From Gracilimonas sp. (GTDB taxonomy: Bacteria > Bacteroidota > Rhodothermia > Balneolales > Balneolaceae), in the NCBI RefSeq assembly GCF_017641085.1, contig NZ_JAEPPI010000002.1:620001-684000 (forward strand): DNA of 64,000 nt, read 5' to 3'. The notes beneath the pieces are model-generated. The model had not been told where the DNA came from. It saw only the letters and a program-made list of their open reading frames with translations, and searched no databases. Positions 53,639-61,647 of this stretch are shown here, one piece after another. The position numbers and the translations under genes are program-made. Position 1 is the first letter of the stretch, and every line of letters starts with the position of its first letter.

Positions 53639-53683
53639 CAATATCCAACACTCAATTTTCAGATGGAAATTCGTTGGATATTG
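53639..53683. repeat. Inverted repeat downstream of radC, beside the four-helix-bundle gene
   Basis: CAATATCCAAC (53639-53649) is exactly complementary to GTTGGATATTG (53673-53683), with a 23-nt loop. A related fragment, CCAATATCCAACAAGGAATG, lies on the other side of the four-helix-bundle gene at about 53168-53187. Confidence 0.7.
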
Positions 53684-53723
53684 GAGATTCATTATTCGGT
53701 GTTGGGCGTTGAAAAATGTACAT

Positions 53724-54440
53724 TCAAAAAAGCCTTTCACTTTTCAGGCTGGTGTACTTATATCCGGCAATAATCAGGTGATCTTCAACGGGGATTGAAA
53801 ACAACTTGCCACATTCTGCCAGTCGCTTGGTGAGCTGGACATCGGCGCTCGATGCTTTATTCCGCCCGGAAGGGTGATTGTGGATCAGGATAATGGATTC
53901 AGCTTCATTCAGTACGGCCTGTCGCATTACTTCGGCCGGGTCCACAATGGTGGCTGTTTTACCTCCGGTACTGATTTTCTGGTAGCCAGTCAGAATTTTA
54001 GCATTATTCAGAAATCCTACAACAAAGGTTTCTTTGGAGAGATGCCGGAGTTTAGGGGCAAAATAGGCGTTGGCGTCTTCGGGGGAGGTTATTTGAATTT
54101 CTTCACCCAGTCCTGCTACTTCAATTCTGCGCGCCAGCTCAAAGGCGGCTTCCAGCGTGATGGCTTTGACCTTCGCTATTCCAGGAATCACTTTAAGCGC
54201 CTGCCAGTTTTTGCGGGAAAGATTATGAAGTCCGTCAAATTGGGTGAGCAGAGCCTTGGCGGTTTCTATTACGTTTAACTTGCGGGTGCCGGTCCGGATC
54301 AGGATGGCTAACAGTTCGGAGTCGGAAAGGGAGTCGGCGCCGTAGCGCATCAGTTTTTCCCGGGGTTGTTCATCCGGCTGCATATCTTTGACAGTCCGGC
54401 TGTGGAAGTGCTCGATCGAAAAGGATTCTTCGTGTGACAT
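53724..54440 (-). CDS. radC: RadC-family JAB/MPN domain protein
   Basis: The 238-residue protein has an N-terminal helix-hairpin-helix region (about 30-105, DSLSDSELLAILIRTGTRKL and ALKVIPGIAKVKA). A C-terminal MPN/JAMM domain has the metal motif H187-x-H189-x10-D200 in LIHNHPSGRNKASSAD. RadC homologues were linked to DNA repair, but the direct activity remains uncertain. It is complete and conventional in length. Monocistronic. Confidence 0.92.
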   Translation of the reverse strand: MSHEESFSIEHFHSRTVKDMQPDEQPREKLMRYGADSLSDSELLAILIRTGTRKLNVIETAKALLTQFDGLHNLSRKNWQALKVIPGIAKVKAITLEAAFELARRIEVAGLGEEIQITSPEDANAYFAPKLRHLSKETFVVGFLNNAKILTGYQKISTGGKTATIVDPAEVMRQAVLNEAESIILIHNHPSGRNKASSADVQLTKRLAECGKLFSIPVEDHLIIAGYKYTSLKSERLF

Positions 54441-54510
54441 ATCGCTCTGTTGGTTTTATTCATTTTACAGTTAGAGCGATTTGAAGACCATTCCTTACAA
54501 AAAAACTTAA

Positions 54511-54571
54511 GTTCGTGTATTCGTTATTCGTTAATAGTCGAAGGTCCAATAACGAATAACAATTAACGAAC
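54511..54571. terminator. Convergent-type hairpin downstream of the HTH gene
   Basis: GTTCGT plus GTTATTCGTTA (54511-54533) pair with TAACGAATAAC plus TAACGAAC (54550-54571), a stem of about 19 bp with a small bulge. The HTH stop codon touches the right arm, so the hairpin forms immediately after translation ends and can act as a terminator. Confidence 0.65.
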
Positions 54572-54777
54572 TATTCTTCAGAATACTCCAAAATATCTCC
54601 CGGCTGACAATCGAGGGCTTGGCAGATAGCTTCGAGGGTAGAGAAACGAATGGCTTTGGCTTTGCCGGTTTTAAGGATGGAAAGGTTCGACATGGTGATG
54701 CCTACTTCTTCCGAGAGCTCGGTAAGACTCATCTTCCGTTTGGCCAGCATCACATCCAGGTTAACGATTATGGCCAT
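54571..54777 (-). CDS. Small XRE-family helix-turn-helix regulator
   Basis: The 68-residue protein is a bare Cro/CI-type HTH domain (MAIIVNLDVMLAKRKMSLTE, then LSEEVGITMSNLSILKTG and STLEAICQALDCQPGDIL). It follows the DUF2975 membrane protein gene by 2 bp, a pairing commonly seen in Bacteroidota, in which the small regulator and the membrane protein are cotranscribed. A perfect inverted repeat upstream of the operon (55490-55518) is a candidate binding site. Confidence 0.9.
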   Translation of the reverse strand: MAIIVNLDVMLAKRKMSLTELSEEVGITMSNLSILKTGKAKAIRFSTLEAICQALDCQPGDILEYSEE

Positions 54778-54779
54778 GG

Positions 54780-55430
54780 TTACACAGTTAGTTTTTGTTC
54801 TTCATAAATGCGGGCACCTTCTTTGAACACATATCCCAGGACGATGTTGAAAATACCGGCGATCATGAAGTCTTTACCAAACATATCCAGCGAAGTGATG
54901 TCAATACCCTCCGGAAGTGACAAATCACTTAAAAGAGGCAGGGAAATAAAATGCCCCATATTCAAAAACTGAAAAGAAATATTGATGAGCGAAGAGATAA
55001 TAAGCGTCCAGCCAATCATATATAAGTAAGAGGGGTTTTTGGCGTGAAAGGGATCACCTTCCGCGACGTTTCTCAATACTTTTGAGAACAGAAATAGCAT
55101 GAGAAAGAACACGGTATTTTCATACAGTTTCAGTCCATTAAAAAAGTAAAAACCACCTTTCACTTCCTCATAAGGCCCGGAAATTTGTAAATCTGAAGTC
55201 ATTCTTTCGGGAATATTCAGCCGGATATTGTCTAATTCTATATCGTTGTATTCTTCAAATTGCCGGAGCTCAAGGTTAACGGAGACATCCCTTATCACAA
55301 TATGGTTGCCGGAAAGTTGGGCGAATGAAATGAATAGCTCCAAAGCTACACTAATGATGATCAGCCAATATCCGATTTGGCATATATAAAGCAGTAAATA
55401 AGCGAGCGACCAGTCTTTTCTGAGTTTCAT
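54780..55430 (-). CDS. DUF2975 membrane protein
   Basis: The 216-residue protein has four TM segments: about 10-36, 103-118, 133-155 and 185-205. A periplasmic beta-rich loop lies between TM1 and TM2 (GNHIVIRDVSVNLELRQ, LNIPERMTSDLQISGPY). DUF2975 proteins are partnered with small XRE regulators and have been suggested to sense membrane state; the mechanism is unknown. It is the promoter-proximal gene of the two-gene operon. Confidence 0.88.
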   Translation of the reverse strand: MKLRKDWSLAYLLLYICQIGYWLIIISVALELFISFAQLSGNHIVIRDVSVNLELRQFEEYNDIELDNIRLNIPERMTSDLQISGPYEEVKGGFYFFNGLKLYENTVFFLMLFLFSKVLRNVAEGDPFHAKNPSYLYMIGWTLIISSLINISFQFLNMGHFISLPLLSDLSLPEGIDITSLDMFGKDFMIAGIFNIVLGYVFKEGARIYEEQKLTV

Positions 55431-55740
55431 AATAGATCATTTAATTTCAATCTGCTTTTAACAAAAGAAATAATTTTTTGAAAAGCAATAACTATTTATT
55501 GATAAACAATAAATAGTTGCCGAATAAAGGTGTGAGAGATCTAATAAAGGAAAATGGGTGGTGTCGGAGTCAGGTTGGAGGGTTCAATCCATGATTCCCC
55601 GGGTTAGGACAGGTTGCTGACTGTTTATTTGTAAATAAATGTAACAAAAAACAATCTGTTGACTCTTTTATAATGTGCGTAATTGTAGTAAAAAAAACAA
55701 ATAATTATTTGCATGTAACTGTAATAAAAATATTACTATA
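55431..55740. other. 310-bp divergent AT-rich intergenic region
   Basis: This separates the DUF2975 operon from the lipoprotein-lipase operon. It contains a perfect 12-bp inverted repeat at 55490-55518, a GC-richer patch around 55555-55625, and an AT-rich stretch before 55741 with an ATAAAAATATTACTATA leader. No gene was found. Confidence 0.55.
55490..55518. promoter_or_regulatory. Candidate operator upstream of the DUF2975-HTH operon
   Basis: AACTATTTATTG (55490-55501) and its exact complement CAATAAATAGTT (55507-55518) surround ATAAA. The site ends 60 bp upstream of the DUF2975 start, an appropriate place for the cotranscribed XRE regulator to bind. It is not followed by a U-tract on either strand, which argues against a terminator. 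Confidence 0.5.
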
Positions 55741-56646
55741 ATGAAAAAATTAACATTTATTCCAGTACCGATTGTGGCCTTTCTACTAATGATTGGTCTT
55801 ATAGCCTGCGAAACTAACAGCACTTCCACTTTGACGAACAATCATGAGTTCAGTGGGGGTATGAATGTACCAGAACTTTCAGCGCTTGAAACCAATACAG
55901 AGCCAAGCTCAGCAGAGTTTACTTTAGAGGCAAGTTACTCCGCTTCAGATATTGATCTGAATGCAGATAATATTAATACCTCCGAACATTTGCTCTTTGA
56001 TGTGTATTCATCAAATCAACTGAGTGTAACGGGTAACCTTTCTATTACTACCGGAACCGAAAGTACAATCGACGATCCGTTTAAAATAAATCCAGTAATC
56101 CAGACCTACAAAAATATGCCCAGTAGTATTCGTTATGACGGATATTCATCGCTGCAATATACGCTGAATGGCTCTAATTACTCGACTGCATTATCTGCGG
56201 ACGAAAAAAACATTCTGTTTGAGATACAGCAGGAATTAGACATTTTACAATCATATGGGAGTGGAGAAGATAGACCCGGACAATTACTTAAAAGTTCAAA
56301 CAATTCTAATACTCCTGAAAATGAAAAACCTTTAGAGGCTATGGACGACGGAGAGATAAAAAAGTGGCTGAAAGACAAAGGATACAAAGTTAAAGAATTA
56401 GGCAACCGCCGTTTCGAAGTCATATATAAGTATAAGGAAGATACTCCGTCAAAAATGATGAGCATTGCGAGCATATTTGATGCCAACACCGGTAGGATGG
56501 AACCAAATTTTACTGCTTCTAAAGATGGAAAAGAAATTGCCAGAAATGCTGCTAAAAAGGATGGTAACTCAAAGGCAGTAAAAATGAAGCGGGGTGATGA
56601 AGGTTATTTATTGCTCCAGACCACCCCCAAAAAGCAACATAATTAG
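55741..56646 (+). CDS. Lipoprotein of unknown family upstream of a secreted lipase
   Basis: This starts with MKKLTFIPVPIVAFLLMIGL followed by IAC, a good lipobox with the lipidated Cys at 23. The 301-residue protein has a Ser/Thr/Asn-rich N-terminal half and a C-terminal lysine-rich alpha/beta region (about 200-290, KKWLKDKGYKVKELGNRRFE). I recognise no family. Ten base pairs separate its stop from the ATG of the lipase-like gene, whose ribosome site AGGAGG overlaps this stop region. That coupling suggests a dedicated partner, perhaps a foldase, anchor or immunity-type protein. Confidence 0.75.
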   Translation: MKKLTFIPVPIVAFLLMIGLIACETNSTSTLTNNHEFSGGMNVPELSALETNTEPSSAEFTLEASYSASDIDLNADNINTSEHLLFDVYSSNQLSVTGNLSITTGTESTIDDPFKINPVIQTYKNMPSSIRYDGYSSLQYTLNGSNYSTALSADEKNILFEIQQELDILQSYGSGEDRPGQLLKSSNNSNTPENEKPLEAMDDGEIKKWLKDKGYKVKELGNRRFEVIYKYKEDTPSKMMSIASIFDANTGRMEPNFTASKDGKEIARNAAKKDGNSKAVKMKRGDEGYLLLQTTPKKQHN

Positions 56647-56656
56647 GAGGTACATC

Positions 56657-58192
56657 ATGAAAAATTTTATGTTAGTGTTGGTCCTATTAGCAGGCTTTTC
56701 AGTAGCCGGATTTAGCCAGTCGAATACAGTGTCATTCATACATGGACTGGGAGACAACTATACGATTTGGAATAACATGGCAGGGCAACTGTCATCTGAA
56801 TTTGTTTTTTATCGGGATAATGTATCCTATAATTCTGCTAATGCTGTAAGTAGTACAGCTTCTAGTGTCTATATTCCTTCCGGTACTGTTACTTTGGCTC
56901 ATAGCCTTGGAGGGCTTGTAGCACGAGAACACCTGCGACAAAAAGGAACAGGAAAAATGAATGCACTCATTACGGTGGGAACCCCCAATTTGGGTGCTCC
57001 TGCTGCAGTAAATGTTCAAAACGGGAACCTGGCTAATGTTATCGCTGGTTGGGTGGAAGATGTTGCTGCCGGACCGATAGCTTCATTTGGGTCAGTGTAT
57101 GGCCGTGATTTTGGAAGGGCTGTACTAAGTGAAATTGGTTATATAGACCAGCTTACCGGGCCTTATATTAATGCTCGTTTACAAACTGCGTATGGACAAA
57201 AAGCTTCAGTTAGCGATATGAGGCCTGGGAGCTCCTTCCTCAATACCCTGAATGCCTCCCCAAACAATACTCTGCCGACTGCTCGCTATGCAATTTTTGG
57301 GAATGAATCAGGATCCAGGTACGAATATGTACGCATTTCTGAATCAGCGTACAGAGGTCCGGAGTCTCCTATTGAAAATGGTACTTTTATAAAAGCGCAT
57401 CGATATCTGTATTCATTTTACTTTGCAGCTGCTTCTTACTACACATATTTATCTGGAGAGTATTTTTATCTATATCTTACATCGAATACATATGACCCTA
57501 ATCACTTCTTCTATTACAATAGTGCTGTTTATTTTGCCACGATAGCCCAGCAGTGGTACAAAGGCTTTCTTTCATTGGTGTATTTTCAACAGCGAGATTG
57601 GGATAAATATGTAGTGGGTGCTAACTATTATTCAGGAACTATATGCGGTAACATAGGTCAGAATTGTAAAGACACAAATGATGGACTATTAACCGCTGTA
57701 ACGCAGGCTCCTTCCTTTTTTGAAAGATTCGGAGATAACACTGTTAGGCGTTTAGAAGCAAGAGGAGCCAATCACCTCGAAGAAACGGCACACCCGGCAG
57801 TGAAACAACGGCTCTTTGAGATATTTAGAAATGATGATGTTAGCATCCCAGAAGTTAAAAAGCCATTATATGTAAATATCAGTGGTCCGAGACTGGTGAG
57901 TGGTGGCGAGTCGGCCTATTTCTCCAGCAGTGTCTCCAATGCAGGGGGTTCAGTTAGCTATCAGTGGCATTATCGCAGAGATCAGGGTAGTTCTTGGGTG
58001 AGTGTAGGTAATGGTACCACATTGCAACAAATCTTTTATGCTGCTCCAGATGGGGAAACGGCACGTGCAGCTGTAAAACTAGTAGTAAGCAGTGCCGGAG
58101 AAACGGCAATCGACATCCATTATGTAGATGTATCGGGGTGTGAATCCGAGTCATTCTCTTTCGACTCTAAAGTTAGTCCCTGTTTACAATAA
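56657..58192 (+). CDS. Secreted alpha/beta hydrolase (PGAP1/lipase-like) with C-terminal Ig-like domain
   Basis: The ATG at 56657 is set by AGGAGG at 56645-56650 and gives a signal peptide (MKNFMLVLVLLAGFSVAG). In the 511-residue product, FIHGLGDN near residue 27 forms the oxyanion loop. S83 lies in LAHSLGGL (nucleophile elbow), and ANHLEETAH near the C-terminal end of the hydrolase domain supplies a likely His. A large helical, Tyr-rich insert occupies about 230-330. Residues about 420-495 form an Ig-like domain (GPRLVSGGESAYFSS, VSYQWHY). The protein ends with two paired Cys. It has no T9SS motif, so probable localisation is periplasmic or released. Confidence 0.85.
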   Translation: MKNFMLVLVLLAGFSVAGFSQSNTVSFIHGLGDNYTIWNNMAGQLSSEFVFYRDNVSYNSANAVSSTASSVYIPSGTVTLAHSLGGLVAREHLRQKGTGKMNALITVGTPNLGAPAAVNVQNGNLANVIAGWVEDVAAGPIASFGSVYGRDFGRAVLSEIGYIDQLTGPYINARLQTAYGQKASVSDMRPGSSFLNTLNASPNNTLPTARYAIFGNESGSRYEYVRISESAYRGPESPIENGTFIKAHRYLYSFYFAAASYYTYLSGEYFYLYLTSNTYDPNHFFYYNSAVYFATIAQQWYKGFLSLVYFQQRDWDKYVVGANYYSGTICGNIGQNCKDTNDGLLTAVTQAPSFFERFGDNTVRRLEARGANHLEETAHPAVKQRLFEIFRNDDVSIPEVKKPLYVNISGPRLVSGGESAYFSSSVSNAGGSVSYQWHYRRDQGSSWVSVGNGTTLQQIFYAAPDGETARAAVKLVVSSAGETAIDIHYVDVSGCESESFSFDSKVSPCLQ

Positions 58193-58321
58193 TTATACGA
58201 TACCGGCTGGGAACCTCGCCAGCCAGCCGGTATTAAATTGAATATCATTATTACATAATCGTTATGAATGTGTAATACATAATAAGTTTGGAGAACCTAA
58301 TTTTTCTAGCTGAAATCGAAG

Positions 58322-59536
58322 ATGAACTACCACTATTTTATAATCAATCTATTTATGTGTGCAGCCCTGCTTTCATCCTGTGAGCTGTTTGGCGGTCGCG
58401 ATACCGGTCCCGAAGGGGGTGAGGTGGTCTGGAACTTGAAAAACTCAACCGATCGGTTGGTGAGTACACAGCCGCTAATAGAGGATGGGGCCGTATATTT
58501 TATTCAGGATACACAGCTGAAAGCCTACAGTCTGAATAAAGGAAAGCGCCTCTGGAGTGTTAACACCAGTAACGGAAATTTCTCTCGGGCGATCCTTTCC
58601 AGTGAAAACACGCTATACCTTGATGAGGGATTCAATATCAAAGCCGTATCCAAATCAACCGGAAGGATTATATGGAGCAATCCGGTAACCCAGGATGCTA
58701 CTGAGTTTTCCGGTATGGGAGGCCCTGTGATGAGCCAAGACCAGGAGCACCTGTATGCCGGTCGCCGGGGTTACGTTCTGCAGCTGCGCAAGAGCGACGG
58801 AGCGATTACCCGCCGCTACTCTATCGACCGGCTGGTTCCTGAGGGGGTAAGCCAGGGAGCAACTGAACCCGTTTACTCCCCGTTTGGAGATGGGATGTTA
58901 TACGTGCCCGGTTCGTCATTTGACCGTACTATCCCCGGAGAAGAACGATATCGGGGAAACTTATTTGCCTTCGAGGCCGCAACCGGGGAGTTGATTTGGG
59001 AGCTTCCGGTGGAGTTTCCTATAGATGATATCAGAACTGAACAGCCGGGGGATTCGGTGTTGGTTAGCCCGCCCATATATGATATTGAGGTTACGGAGTC
59101 GGCCATTGTGTTACTTCAGGGCAAAGCCATTGTGTCGGTTGACCGGGAAAAGGGAGCAATTAACTGGGTGAATAATTTTTTTGACAGCGGGTTTGATGTG
59201 GGCCTGGCTGTAGATGCCGAGGCTATTTATGCCGCCTCTGTTGGTACCAATGCCCATAAACTGGATCTTACAACCGGTGAGGAACTCTGGCGAAAGGATA
59301 TTTTCTATTCCAACACCAGTATTCCAACAGTGCAAAACGGCCGGTTATATTTTACGAACTCGGGGGGCGGAGATATCTGGGTGCTGGATACTTCCACCGG
59401 AAAGGTCATTTACAACAAGCTACCCCCGGGCTATCAAACTGACAGCCACGACATTTATATCTCCTCGCTGGGGGTGGGCGAAGGCTACATGGTGAATGTG
59501 GGCAGCAAAGCGGTCTACTGCCTGAAGGTGCCTTAA
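58322..59536 (+). CDS. PQQ-like beta-propeller lipoprotein (BamB-like)
   Basis: The 404-residue protein has the signal MNYHYFIINLFMCAALLSSC with the lipobox Cys at 20. It is built from repeated blades with the PQQ-enzyme pattern, for example LKAYSLNKGKRLWSVNT, IKAVSKSTGRIIWSNP, LFAFEAATGELIWELP, AHKLDLTTGEELWRKD and IWVLDTSTGKV. This repeat set is typical of BamB and similar scaffold propellers rather than active quinoproteins. It may belong to the outer-membrane assembly machinery; BamB identity is not certain. Monocistronic, with the lipase operon upstream. Confidence 0.88.
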   Translation: MNYHYFIINLFMCAALLSSCELFGGRDTGPEGGEVVWNLKNSTDRLVSTQPLIEDGAVYFIQDTQLKAYSLNKGKRLWSVNTSNGNFSRAILSSENTLYLDEGFNIKAVSKSTGRIIWSNPVTQDATEFSGMGGPVMSQDQEHLYAGRRGYVLQLRKSDGAITRRYSIDRLVPEGVSQGATEPVYSPFGDGMLYVPGSSFDRTIPGEERYRGNLFAFEAATGELIWELPVEFPIDDIRTEQPGDSVLVSPPIYDIEVTESAIVLLQGKAIVSVDREKGAINWVNNFFDSGFDVGLAVDAEAIYAASVGTNAHKLDLTTGEELWRKDIFYSNTSIPTVQNGRLYFTNSGGGDIWVLDTSTGKVIYNKLPPGYQTDSHDIYISSLGVGEGYMVNVGSKAVYCLKVP

Positions 59537-59558
59537 GGGTTTAAGTAGCAACAACCAG

Positions 59559-59578
59559 ATTCCTGCCTCCGCAGGAAT
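59559..59578. repeat. Short perfect hairpin with ATGAC end
   Basis: ATTCCTGC (59559-59566) pairs with GCAGGAAT (59571-59578) around CTCC and is followed by GACC, giving the same GTCATTCC/GGAATGAC ends as other intergenic palindromes in this window. It sits 22 bp after a stop codon. Confidence 0.72.
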
Positions 59579-59662
59579 GACCAAGAAGAGGGCTGATCCA
59601 TATAAGAACCAAACCCTCAACAGTTCAATGTTGTATGTTCCTTGCTCAATGTTCGATATTCA

Positions 59663-60844
59663 TCACCCGCTTCCACCCATCAGTGGCTCGTTGAAGGCAC
59701 GGATGCTGGAGTTGGGCAGTCCTTCCGGGTAGGAATCTTTCACCATTTGCAGGGCATCAATCACCATTTCGAGGTGCATCTCTTTGGAGTTTTGGTAGAA
59801 CGATTGAGCGGCGTCCGTGAGCTTAGGTTTGCCGTGCAAGGGTTTATCACTCACACAAAGAAGGGTGGCGTGTGGAATGCGATACCGGAATCCGTTCGTT
59901 GCTACAGTAGATGACTCCATATCAATAGCCACACTGCGGCTCATATGAATTTCTTCCACCGTTTTAGCCTTCGAGAATTCCCAGTTTCGGTTGGCGGTGG
60001 TGTAAACGGTCCCGATCCGGTGGTTCATATCATGCTGATCAAGCACTTCTTTCAGATAACGGTTCAGGATGTAATTCGGGGAAATCGGAATCCCGATGGG
60101 GAATAAGTCATCCAAAACACGGTCGGCACGGTAGTACCCATTTGCGAGCACAAAGTCGCCGATATCCTGGTGGTTCCGGAGTCCGCCGCAGTGACCCACC
60201 ATCACCATGGCATCAGGCCGAAGCACCCCCACATGATCGGTAATGGTTTTAGCATTGGAAGGCCCCACGCCAATGTTGATGAGCGTAAGCCCTGAATTAT
60301 TGTCCATCTTGTGATGATAGGCCGGCATTTGTACGCCCTCTCGTTCCGGTTTAACACAATCGGGGAACTTGTCGAGGAATACTTCCACATGCATATCATA
60401 GTTGGTAAACAGGATATATCGCTGGAAATCGGCGGGTTTAGTTCCGGTGTAATGCCGAAGGCGGTCGAGTGAAATATCGATGCGCTCAGCCCGAAACAAA
60501 AACAATTTCTTTTGGGTGATGTCCCAGTCACTTTCATCCAGGTTGTCAAAAAGATCCGGGTTGTTCATGGGCAGTGCTTCCCGCGAAGGTTTCACAAAAA
60601 CGGTGGCTCCATTAGTTACCAGGCGTTCAATTTCGCGCTTCAGATACCAGCGGTAAGCTTTGGGTTGAGCAAGCTCTCCGTCGATAACCGGGTTATGTTT
60701 GCTCCAGATTCTCTCCACAATCATCTGGGGATATTTGCCCGAATCGTAAATTTCTTCCATCAGGTCACACGCTTTATCAATAGCTTTTTTAAGTTCTGCC
60801 TCCGAGGAAAACTGATCTTTAACTAATTTGAGCGTATCTGACAT
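59663..60844 (-). CDS. amn: AMP nucleosidase
   Basis: I start at ATG 60842-60844, which abuts the start codon of the divergent NUDIX gene; the longer frame into that gene is spurious. The 393-residue protein has the AMN N-terminal regulatory region (IVERIWSKHNPVIDGELAQP, then KAYRWYLKREIERL) and a nucleoside-phosphorylase-fold catalytic domain with NIGVGPSNAKTITDH, VMVGHCGGLRNHQDIGDFVL, VAIDMESSTVATNGF and LLCVSDKPLHGK. AMN hydrolyses AMP to adenine and ribose 5-phosphate. The two divergent starts share CATATG (60842-60847), so each promoter must lie inside the other gene. Confidence 0.94.
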   Translation of the reverse strand: MSDTLKLVKDQFSSEAELKKAIDKACDLMEEIYDSGKYPQMIVERIWSKHNPVIDGELAQPKAYRWYLKREIERLVTNGATVFVKPSREALPMNNPDLFDNLDESDWDITQKKLFLFRAERIDISLDRLRHYTGTKPADFQRYILFTNYDMHVEVFLDKFPDCVKPEREGVQMPAYHHKMDNNSGLTLINIGVGPSNAKTITDHVGVLRPDAMVMVGHCGGLRNHQDIGDFVLANGYYRADRVLDDLFPIGIPISPNYILNRYLKEVLDQHDMNHRIGTVYTTANRNWEFSKAKTVEEIHMSRSVAIDMESSTVATNGFRYRIPHATLLCVSDKPLHGKPKLTDAAQSFYQNSKEMHLEMVIDALQMVKDSYPEGLPNSSIRAFNEPLMGGSG

Positions 60845-61408
60845 ATGAGTAGTGGTGATTTTACATTTACAATTGAACCGTGGGTTACCACAGATGAAGA
60901 GGTCAAATATACGACGAATATCTTCAAACTTTTGAGTCGTACGATGAAAATCGAGTCTGAAGATCATTCGGCTGAATTTTCGATTCTGAAAGCGCCCGAT
61001 TGGATCAACGTAATCCCGCTTACCCCGGATGATGAAATCGTGTTGGTGGAGCAATACCGGTATGGAATTGAACAGCCTACGCTGGAATTACCCGGTGGAA
61101 TGGTTGATCCCGGAGAGTCGCCCTTGGAGACATCAAAGAGAGAGCTGCTGGAAGAAACCGGCTATGCAGGTGATGAGTGCATTAACTTAGGGCGGGTGAG
61201 TTCGAACCCGGCAATTTTTACCAATTACACCCATACTTACCTGATCAAAAACTGCAAAAAAGTTCAGGAACAACAGCTGGATGGTAATGAACGCATTAAT
61301 GTACATGTAATGCCGCTGGATGATTTTTTAGAACTTGTGAGCCGGGGAGCAGTGCATCACTCGCTGGTAGTGGCGGCCGTGGCTAAGTTCTTGTTGTGGC
61401 GTCGGTGA
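60845..61408 (+). CDS. NUDIX hydrolase (ADP-ribose pyrophosphatase-like)
   Basis: The 187-residue protein has the full NUDIX box G-x5-E-x7-RELLEETGY in GGMVDPGESPLETSKRELLE followed by ETGY (residues about 84-107). An upstream substrate-recognition strand INVIPLTPDDEIVLVEQYRY resembles the ADP-ribose pyrophosphatase (NudF) branch. Its neighbour removes adenine from AMP, an adjacent nucleotide-salvage activity, and their starts abut at CATATG, so regulation may be coupled. Confidence 0.91.
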   Translation: MSSGDFTFTIEPWVTTDEEVKYTTNIFKLLSRTMKIESEDHSAEFSILKAPDWINVIPLTPDDEIVLVEQYRYGIEQPTLELPGGMVDPGESPLETSKRELLEETGYAGDECINLGRVSSNPAIFTNYTHTYLIKNCKKVQEQQLDGNERINVHVMPLDDFLELVSRGAVHHSLVVAAVAKFLLWRR

Positions 61409-61579
61409 TCACAGATTGCTCAGATTGAGGGATCTTCACAGATTTTTCGTGACATGCAATAGCTTTGATATCTTCTTTAACTACAATTCTAAACAACGAG
61501 TTTTTCTACTTGTTGAAGGAGAAAACAAAAGAGGGCGGAAAAATCTGCGGAATCCCTCAATCACCAAATCTGTGATCCA
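61407..61579. repeat. 173-bp element with about 45-bp imperfect inverted ends, MITE-like
   Basis: The left end at 61407-61451 (GATCACAGATTGCTCAGATT, then GAGGGATCTTCACAGATTTT) and the right end at 61535-61579 are near inverted complements; on the reverse strand the right end reads GGATCACAGATTTGGTGATT then GAGGGATTCCGCAGATTTTT. The middle 83 bp has no coding potential. The left end overlaps the NUDIX stop codon. Confidence 0.75.
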
Positions 61580-61647
61580 CTGAACGATTCTCGCTCAAAA
61601 TGTAGTTATCCCAACCCAACCGAAAAACTAACCAAATATTCACATTC

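Noticed and set aside
55555..55625. Possible tRNA because of GGTTCAATCC, which resembles a T-loop.
   Set aside because: The flanking bases do not pair into an acceptor stem, and no D-arm or anticodon arm of the right size precedes it.
60845..61054. 70-residue N-terminal extension of AMP nucleosidase.
   Set aside because: It is the antisense of the NUDIX gene; the MSDTLK start matches the family N-terminus.
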